From Saccoglossus kowalevskii (Eukaryota > Hemichordata > Enteropneusta > Harrimaniidae), in contig NW_003107100.1 of the NCBI RefSeq assembly GCF_000003605.2, positions 13,948 through 37,113 on the forward strand: DNA of 23,166 bases. The letters run 5' to 3'. Under the pieces are notes generated by a model. That model was not told where the DNA came from and did no database searches. It saw only the letters and a program-made list of their open reading frames with translations. A program made the translations under genes and the position numbers. Positions 11,026-18,700 of this stretch are shown here, in pieces; the stretch's first letter is position 1; each line of letters starts with the position of its first letter.

Positions 11026-14000
11026 TCAAAAAAACTGGAGGTATGCAGCGGTAGATCCATCTTTCCAGGAAGGATCATCAGCTATTTTCGCCCGACACAT
11101 AGGGCAGGTTCGTTCCCGGTCAAACCAGATGGACACGCACTCTTCACAGAATATATGCTGCAATGAATGAAAATAATAACCGTATTTATCTAAATAATCA
11201 CCCACTGTGAAAGGCTGCCCACGAGCAATGCTTTAACACATGGATCTTTTGATGTCGCAAAAACAAATAAATACAAGAAATTAACACAGTAACATAAATA
11301 AATGTTTTTCGTAGAATTTGAATTGGGATACAAAGTAACAATGACTAACTATCTCGATGACTTACTTTGCACGAGTGAAGCATGATAGGATCATCGTAGT
11401 CTTCTTGACAGATTGGACATGAACTACCAGCTGCTAACATCTCTTCTTTATTTGGAATATCACCGTATTGCTTGAGATAAAAGAAAACAGATATGCGAAT
11501 AAGCAGTGACAACAAACTGTCATGCTGCATTTTCATGTTTCACTAGTTCATCAAGTTAAAATCAAATGTAAACTTTGAAACAAATAAAAAAATAAGTGTT
11601 CAGTTAAGGACGACGTCAAATGATCGATGTTGGTTTAGTTTGGGGGTGGGGGTTGGGGGTTTGACCTCAAAGTTTCCATCCTACAAAAACGATTTTATTT
11701 TTTGATGAAGTCTTTGTATTTGTGGTTCATTTTTTCTATTCAATCATGGACAAAAATAACAGAAATAACAGTTTCAGTGGGGGGTTTGGAAAAAACGAAA
11801 GGAATTAAGTTTTTTATGCTAAATTGAACTTTTGATGTTGTCCCTTAGATATTACACGTTTTTTAATCGTTGCCATGAATTAGCTTAATTGTACAGTGAC
11901 TCGTACACAGACCATGAATGCAACATAAGTAATAGTAATTAGGAATAACTAACTCAAAGGAAAACCTAGTACTTAATTAAGCATAGCTCTACAATTCCTG
12001 GATCACACCAGTGCATGATGGGAAATTAATTTGAATGGCCCAACCATCATTTACTCTGTATACAAACGTTAGCAGGTGTGTTATCTTGTGTCCTAACATC
12101 TTATCTATACATGTGACTCACTTGAAAAAAGACATACTGTCAATAACACTTTGCATTACCCTGTGATTGACATTCATTTTGAAAACTTGCATGACTGTTT
12201 AAAAACATGCCTTCAGATTTGATACTTAAATCTTGTAAAACTAAATCAAAATTGTTTCCTATAAATAATAATGAATGCATAATTATAAACTATTATCCAC
12301 ATACTAAGAATATACTTTTTGCATCGATAATTAACATATTAATCAATCAAATGAAATTATAAAGTACCCCGGTACCAGAATCCTATATGATGTATTGTTT
12401 AGTGGTGCTGTATAATGAGTACGTTGTACAAGTGAACATGCGAGTTTGTAGATTTTTCCAATCAATGAGTCAATGGCAGATTTCTGGCATAGTTGGTGAG
12501 CCTTTCAATCAATACAAGTCTGATGTTTGGAGCATGCATTTGGCAAATGAATGGAGTCAAAGGATTGATTTTCAAGTGTAGGATTGTCAGATACATAACT
12601 ACATTCGTGGGGGGTGCATGACACAATTGCCTGAAAAAAACAAATTGTCTCATTTGATAAATTAATATTCATGAAAAATTCGTCTTTTCAGTAAAACTGT
12701 TCTGAAATGCTTTCCAGTAGCCAACATGACAGTTCTAAATCGACCAATTCTATCGTTATGAGTTGCAAAAAATGGTGCAAAAGTTTTTTTTTTTTTTTGC
12801 AGAGGCTCGTTGATATTTCACTCTAGTACTATTGCTCAAATATATCTAGTACTATTGCACACAATATTTTCAATAACTTTTACCAGTGACAAGTTACCTA
12901 ATTAATATGCATTTCAAGTGTGTGTGCACACTTTTAATAATCTTGAACGCAATAAAATCATGCGTAGAACTCACTACCGCAAGAAACTAGTAGCACAAAA
13001 CTACTTGTCAGTTGAATTGTTTCCCAATAGCCACAATTTTGTTATTAGTTTAGTTATTCAACCACCTGGCAAGAAATAAAATAATATGAATCAATCTTGA
13101 CAAGAGACACTTAAATTTTGATGCAATCATGAATGATCCATTTTATTCAACAACACCACCTTCCTGCACTGTCAAGATTAATTTGCATATTATGCAAATG
13201 AGAAAATGGAGTCCAGGGTTACTGATTATCTAGACTACAACCATTGTGTAATAATATACTGCTACCCACCACATCTGAAAATAAGTTCTTCCATGCTTTT
13301 CTCACATCCAGCGTTCTGTCAAAAACTGTACGAGCCTAGTGAAAAAATAGCACATAATGTCAACATGAATGATTTAATCATTAATTGGAGAAACGAGATA
13401 ACGCACACAATGTTGATATGTTGAATGATTTTTTACAAATCTCACCAGCATTATATTCCGGAATATGCTATTTTGTAAATGTTCAATGAAAGTGTTGCAG
13501 GTGTTCATAAAACACTGATTTTTGTCCACAGAACACTAGTCTTGTGTTCAGCGTTTTTGTTCACCAAGTGATCATTTAGTATTTGATGCTTTAGTGGGAT
13601 TCACTGAATACATGTTGATATTTGGGTAGTGTTCATAAAAGCAACTGATGGAATTGATGTTCATCGACAAATTTGAGGTTCAGGCAGCGTTGTGTGAATA
13701 CATGTACCTGTTGATGTTAATTCTTATCTGGTCAAATCAATGTGAAAGTACATGGGGCTGACAGAATAAAGGTTAAAGTAGTGTCCATCAAACACTCGTT
13801 GGTGTTTAGTTGTGTTTATTGAAATTTAATAATTTGATGTTCAGGCAGTGTTCAAATAAATACCTGTTCACGTTTGTGTAAAGATTTCTTGGTGTTTAGC
13901 TATATTTCATTGAATAATTTGGTGTTCAGGAAGTGTTTATTGAGTACATGTTGATGCTGTTCATCAAACACTAATTGATGTTTAGCTGTTGGTGTTCAAC

Positions 14001-17000
14001 AAATATAATGTTCAGACAGTGTTCATTGAACACCTTTTGATGTTCATGACATGAATCTTTGTACACTATACCTTCAACTGTAATACACATAAATCATTAA
14101 TAAAAATTAATTAATATTTTTAATAATGAATATATTAATTAATATATTTAAGTTCTGGTAAATGATTGTTTAAAGGGTTACCATACCTTTGCTATCAGGT
14201 AAATAAATACTAGACAATATGTCAGTATCCAATGAGAATATGTGTCATCGCTTAAATAAGAACACCAAACAGGAACAGGGGGCAATAACCTGTAAAACTG
14301 GGAACACTGTTCAATAAACAGGTAATATTTTCCCTGCAAAAAAAAAAATAAAAAACATACACTGTAGTTGTATTCATCATTATTGAATGTGAGACAGTGC
14401 AGTTTTCTATATATTACTTGACGTATGTTCGTACATTACATGTGACCTCGAAATTGCTACTTTCAGATTTTTAGTACATGCATTTCGGTACAGACTAAAC
14501 CTCGAACAGGACTGATTTTGTAGCAATCTTGAGTCAAAAATGGAATCCCAAAAAATAAAGTTGGTTTATCTTGTTGACTGCTGGGAAGAAATCTTCAAGT
14601 AAAAAAAAAAAATTTCGAGGTACCGATAACTTTTTAATGTCAATACCAAGGATTTAGCATAACTACGGTAATTAATCATAATTTGTGATGATGTCACCAT
14701 GTTGTTTCTGGATTGGTCAATTTAGATTCTACCAGTCATTTTGATTTATAAAAATTTATATTCATAAAGCGTTTATAACAGATACAGCTTTCTCTTCACA
14801 GTATTTAGTATTGTGTTATTGTATTTTAATAAAGTTATGATACTTACTCTGACCTTGTAGCCCAACCATGATTTGGGTAAAAGTGTTACTAAGCATTTTG
14901 CTGCTATAGTAATAAACTTGATAATGAAATCAGTAATTCCCACAATCCAAAATAGATTCCATATATCAATCTGGTCAAAGTTTGGCTTCATCAATATCAA
15001 ACTGAAAGATATTAGAGTTGCTATTTCAGTATTAAAAAAAATAGGAAATTACGTCCAATAAAAATACTGTGAAATAAATTTTTTCGCTGAAAAAGATTTT
15101 TGGGTGTTTTGTATGAACACATTATTTTCACTGATTATTGATGAATTAAATGTAAGACATAGAAGAAAAAGTATATTCGCTGGATTTTATTTTCACTGAA
15201 GCATCCCTTCAGCGGAAATAGCGAAAATAAATTCCAAGCGGAAATAAAGTATTCTACAGTACATGATTTAGCTGGAAAAATTATGATCTTCAAAAGAAAA
15301 TGTAATAATAGTGATGATGGCATACAACAGAAAAATAAAGTATCAGGATTTCATGCATTCTGATTATCAAAAAAGTGAGATTTCATGGAGTACATGGACG
15401 AGATATATCATAGAGTGGGACTTGCATTTGAAATATTGTCTCGGTAGTACATCCAGAACGAAGGTTTAATACTTGAAATACTGGCCATGTTACATATACT
15501 GGTAGTTTTTTATTTTAAATAATATATTTCGAGATTCACAATGCAAAGGGTTATTGTCACATCACAAAACCTCGTAAAACAATCAAATATGGTTCTTACC
15601 AGTTTTGGAGTTGATGTTCAGTGAAAACGTAATATATAAATAACATATTTAGTGGCATGAATGTCATGGTTACCAACAAAGTGAAAAAGTTTCTTTTTTC
15701 CTACAGAAGAAAAGAATTATGTTACAGCTGAATGCATCTGGTAAGTGTTGTCATCATGAAGTTTGAATTATTAAAAATTAACTTTCAGGTAACAGGTACA
15801 TTTTTGTGATGGGCCACACTAGCCAATGAAAAATTATATAACAGGCACTAATTTTCAAGGCATTTGTTTTTAACTTTCATTTGAATAAAAAGTTTATATT
15901 TTATATAAGACATTCATGGCTTCCTGAAATGTTTTGTACTCCCGTAAAATCTGTATTAGAAGCCTCGTCCCTGATAAAAGTTACACTCATTCTTCTTGAA
16001 TAATTGAGAACCAAAAATTTCTCATATGTGTAGATGCTCTAATAGAAGCCACATGTTGCATTGTACAATTTCAATAGAAGCCGTGGTTTCTAATACAGAT
16101 TTTACAGTACTTATTCACGTCCATCATGTATTTATTCATTCACTCACCTTGCTCAAATTAAATTAGCTTTCCATGAGGATGTATATATATATAAAAACAA
16201 CATTACCTTTAGAGCAACCTGCCTCTTCAAGCTTCCATTGAAATGAAGGAAAGTTCCAAACATGCCAATTAAAACAATCAAACCTGAAAATAAACAGAAA
16301 TTAAAAGTTGAATTGAGAATTTATGAAACAAATATAACCATGAAAAAGTGTCATAAAATTCTATGGAGTTATGTACATGTATATGAGACATTGCTATACA
16401 GCAGTCTCTGCAGATATTACATAAACTCAGAAAATATACTTTTTGCCTACGATACCGTATTTGCCCTATTAGAAGCTCATATGCAGTAGAAGCACATGTA
16501 TTGTACAGGGGTCGAAATTAAGGACACCTGTCCCAGACAGGCAAATTTCAAATTGTCTGTCTTAATGGACAGGCGAATAAAGATATCAAGTTTTACTAAA
16601 TGACCAAATTGGGTAGTACAATGTTGCTAATATCCAGAAAAGTGCTTTTAGAATTTTTAAGACTTGAAATGATCAGCCAATAATTAAAATTGTATTTTAA
16701 ATAATTATATGTCTTATTTTATCTTGCTAGGAACAGGTACATCATCAATTAGGACAGACACTATTCGCAAACCTGTCCAATGAACAGGCAAATTTAATTT
16801 TTAATTTCAACTCTGTTGTATACTGGATCAAAGAATTATGACTTATTTTGCCCAAAGACAAAATATATAATCACATGCACTACTAATAGGATAAATATAC
16901 ATTTCTCTGATTTTGAATTTTCAAAATAAAAACTTGAATGAAGCTAGACTGATCTATAAATACATGTATAGTATGGTACCAAACAGTTTGCAAATTTAAA

Positions 17001-18182
17001 TGTAATATGTAAAGGCACCAAATGTACACAGGCCAAATAAAGCTAGTAAACTGTAGCACCAGTTAGGTATACATTTCCATATTAATACTGCATTTGCTCT
17101 ACTAAAACATCTGTCTTTGCTCTACTGTATCACTAACAAAATGAAAAGTCTCTGGTTGTGGATGCAAGTGTAGTGATTTATGATATTTTGTTTCCAGTCT
17201 TTTTGCAATGTTGTTGTTCCATTTATTTGGACTTGAAAATAGCATTAATCTACTGGTACTTCAAAAACACGGCTGCTCGTATCATCACCTGTACTAGAAA
17301 GTACCGGGTAATTCCAGTTCTACAAAAATTTGTTCCAAACTACCTCTGTGATCTTCATTTATACTGTGAAATACTTTATTTTCGCTTGGAATTAATTTTA
17401 GCTATTTTTGCTGAAGGAGTGATTCAGTGAAAATAAAATCCAGCGAATATACCTTTTTCCTATATTTCACATTCAACTCGTCAGAAATCAGTGAAAACAA
17501 AATTCCATACAAACACCCAAAAACACTTTTCAGCGAAAATTAATTCCAGCTAAAATAAAGTATTTCACAGTATACACCGGGTTGCACGCTTCGTTCTTCC
17601 AATAAGAACCTTCTTTTCATCATAAAATATAAATTAAAAACATATGATGGGCATGCTGCTCAAGTAACCGATGTCAACTTATTCAGAAAAAGACTGAAAA
17701 CATATTTATCAACAAAGCCTACAGCATAGAATAACTCCCCAGAACCTTTGAACAGAACTAAGTTTTGGATCCAGGCGCTTTATAAATGTTTATGATTGAT
17801 TGATCGATAAGAGCAAAGTGAGTCACGGTTTTCACCAGTTGTAAAGAAACATAAGAAAACACTCACCTAGCCTATGGTCGACTAATGTTTTTAATAAAAC
17901 AACAATTACAAACGGGATAATCTTTTCCACCCAGGTACCGGCAATTCGTAAATCTGCCAGACTGGCTGTTGCATTGCCAATACCACCATTCTGAGTCCCG
18001 CCTCCGGTGTTTTCATTTTCATCTTGCGCAGTATTTCCGGGTATATCGATAATGACGTCACCACCAGTTGCGCCATGTTGATGTCCATGGTTTAATGCGT
18101 GTAGCGTGGAATCTACAGTGGGCATCACCCCTCTCACGTACCCGCTAAAGTTTCTACTTGCTGTGGATTGTTCTGTAGCCAT
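11026..18182 (-). CDS. RNFT2: RNFT1/RNFT2-type RING finger and transmembrane E3 ubiquitin ligase, eight exons, complete
   Basis: Exons in coding order are 18182-17867, 16283-16207, 15700-15600, 15001-14848, 14333-14187, 13335-13270, 11470-11366 and 11157-11026. They total 1098 bases and encode 365 residues, with all phases agreeing. The start is fixed by an in-frame TGA two codons upstream and an AAAATGGC context. The acidic, His-rich N-terminus (residues 30-65) precedes several membrane segments (about 88-101, 107-120, 138-160, 182-210 and 246-264). The C-terminal RING-HC has Cys305, 308, 321, His323 and Cys326, 329, 340, 343, a perfect C3HC4. The family tail W-K-DG-x-T-x-A-x-x-Q closes the protein. 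RNFT proteins are ER-membrane ligases. At 365 residues it is shorter than the human paralogs (about 435-445, recalled), mostly in the N-terminus. It probably represents the single ancestor-like gene; the adjacent SPRING supports RNFT2 orthology. The 22-codon exon 6 is the least certain. Confidence 0.93.
11471..13269 (-). other. RNFT intron 6
   Basis: No coding sequence is recognised. There is a G-rich patch of three G5 runs near 11641-11660, a poly-T run near 12785, a direct repeat of CTAGTACTATTGC (about 12823 and 12847), and an inverted octamer pair at 13181-13199. Confidence 0.5.
13181..13199. promoter_or_regulatory. Inverted pair of POU octamers
   Basis: ATTTGCATA, one spacer base, then TATGCAAAT form a perfect 9-bp palindrome. 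It contains ATTTGCAT and ATGCAAAT, the classical octamer bound by POU/Oct proteins, on both strands. It lies in RNFT intron 6, 70 bases from an exon. Whether it is bound cannot be told from sequence. Confidence 0.3.
13500..14060. repeat. Degenerate minisatellite built on TGTTCA words
   Basis: The word GTTCAGGCAGTG or a close variant recurs near 13678, 13841, 13923 and 14010, about 84 bp apart or twice that. Between them are variants of TGTTCATTGAACAC and TTGATGTT. Because TGTTCA and TGAACA alternate, parts can fold on themselves. It lies in RNFT intron 5 and carries no open frame of note. Confidence 0.6.
15065..15261 (-). mobile_element. TA-flanked inverted-repeat element (MITE), copy A
   Basis: The left end TACTGTGAAATA and the right end TATTCTACAGTA are imperfect inverted repeats. 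The internal sequence is the reverse complement of the element at 17362-17573, sharing words such as CAGCGAAAAT, ACACCCAAAAA and AAAATCCAGCGAATAT. It sits in RNFT intron 3, just upstream of exon 4 in RNFT orientation. It is too short to encode a transposase. Confidence 0.75.
15937..16109. mobile_element. Second inverted-repeat element (MITE) with GTAAAATCTGTATTAGAA ends
   Basis: GTAAAATCTGTATTAGAA at 15944 is matched by its exact reverse complement ending at 16105. Outside these are TACT on the left and AGTA on the right, giving TA at both borders. The inside repeats AATAGAAGCC-type words. It lies in RNFT intron 2 and has no coding capacity. Confidence 0.7.
16506..16815. mobile_element. hAT-like non-autonomous element with 5-bp target duplication
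   Basis: The left end begins CAGGGGTCGAAATTAA. The right end, read in reverse complement, begins CAGAGTTGAAATTAA. The element is flanked exactly by TTGTA at 16501-16505 and TTGTA at 16816-16820. Just inside each end are shared words: ACCTGTCC and ACAGGCAAATTT. CAG-starting inverted ends with short target duplications are typical of hAT transposons, and some hAT groups duplicate 5 bases. At 310 bp it must depend on another element's transposase. It lies in RNFT intron 1. Confidence 0.75.
17235..17806 (+). pseudogene. Dead 3' fragment of a CR1/L2-like non-LTR retrotransposon
   Basis: Translation near 17255-17350 gives [14 protein letters not shown], then VLQKF, then PNYLCDL. After an inserted MITE, the sequence near 17575-17730 gives [21 protein letters not shown] and F-x-KRLKTYL before a stop. 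These match, in order, the C-terminal end of CR1/L2-type reverse transcriptases (xNTAARI, HITPVL, P-x-YL-x-DL, YTP-x-x-x-LRSS, F-K-x-x-LKTYLF). The usual HWLPV segment is missing and the frame is broken. The 3' end, GGCGCTTTATAAATG followed by a short GATT repeat, is also typical. It is 5' truncated and sits antisense in RNFT intron 1. Confidence 0.7.
17362..17573 (+). mobile_element. TA-flanked inverted-repeat element (MITE), copy B, nested in the LINE
   Basis: This is the best-preserved of three related copies. It starts TACTGTGAAATACTTTATTT and ends with the exact inverted match, with arms of at least 21 bases. TA lies directly outside both ends, so the target is TA, as for Tc1/mariner-type elements. 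It interrupts the LINE fragment at 17235-17806, so it inserted after that copy. Confidence 0.8.
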
Positions 18183-18700
18183 TTTTCATCAGATACAATT
18201 AAACCACGGCTATAACAACATCTCCTAGTGCAAGATCATGACAGCACCTGCCTTAAAAAATAAAACAACTCGTTCAGGCTTTCACGCCAAGCAAGAATTA
18301 AATAATATCGCGCCTGTTAAACAATCAAACAACACCAATGGATTGTTACAAGAGTCCGTCGGCTTATCGTTACACTAATCCAGCGGCTAACATACGTATG
18401 TAATCTTTGATACATCTGGAAACCATGAATACATACGACCCGGTAGCCATTTTGATTTATACGACAACGATAGCTTACCAGTTTTACCAGACCGTGGGTT
18501 CGACAAAAACACAACTATAGTGCTTGCCCCAGAATTGTCGGTATTTATTATATATTGTAATTATTGAAACATTATATTATAGCGCAAATATTTTATTTCA
18601 GATGAGAAGTGTAGTTTATACGCTATAATGTTTTGTAGAATCGGGAACTGTTAATAAAACACTAAACGTTTAATTCTTTTCATCTTTTTTTGTTGATGTG
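18183..18700. promoter_or_regulatory. Shared head-to-head promoter region of RNFT and SPRING
   Basis: 518 bases separate the two start codons, which face away from each other, so this interval must hold both 5' untranslated regions and probably both promoters. Visible candidate sites are CCAAT at 18335-18339, a YY1-like GCCATTTTG at 18446-18454, and an E2F-like TCGCGCC at 18308-18314. No clear TATA box stands at a convincing place. CpG words are denser here than in flanking introns. Transcription start sites cannot be placed from sequence. Confidence 0.7.

Noticed and set aside
10858-11166. 102-residue plus-strand open frame
   Set aside because: It overlaps the last RNFT exon on the opposite strand, whose C3HC4 RING and exact phases explain the sequence. 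The plus frame has no family features.
11641-11662. G-quadruplex candidate with three G5 runs
   Set aside because: Only three long G runs lie close together; a fourth is not near enough for a standard quadruplex, so I do not annotate it.
15707-15740. Possible plus-strand micro-exon between CTACAG and GTAAGT
   Set aside because: It has tidy splice-like ends but only 34 bases, no partner gene on that strand, and it sits at the acceptor of RNFT exon 3, which is well supported on the minus strand.
18317-18514. 65-residue minus-strand frame in the RNFT-SPRING gap
   Set aside because: It falls in the shared promoter region, upstream of an RNFT start with its own in-frame stop. The peptide shows no family signature.
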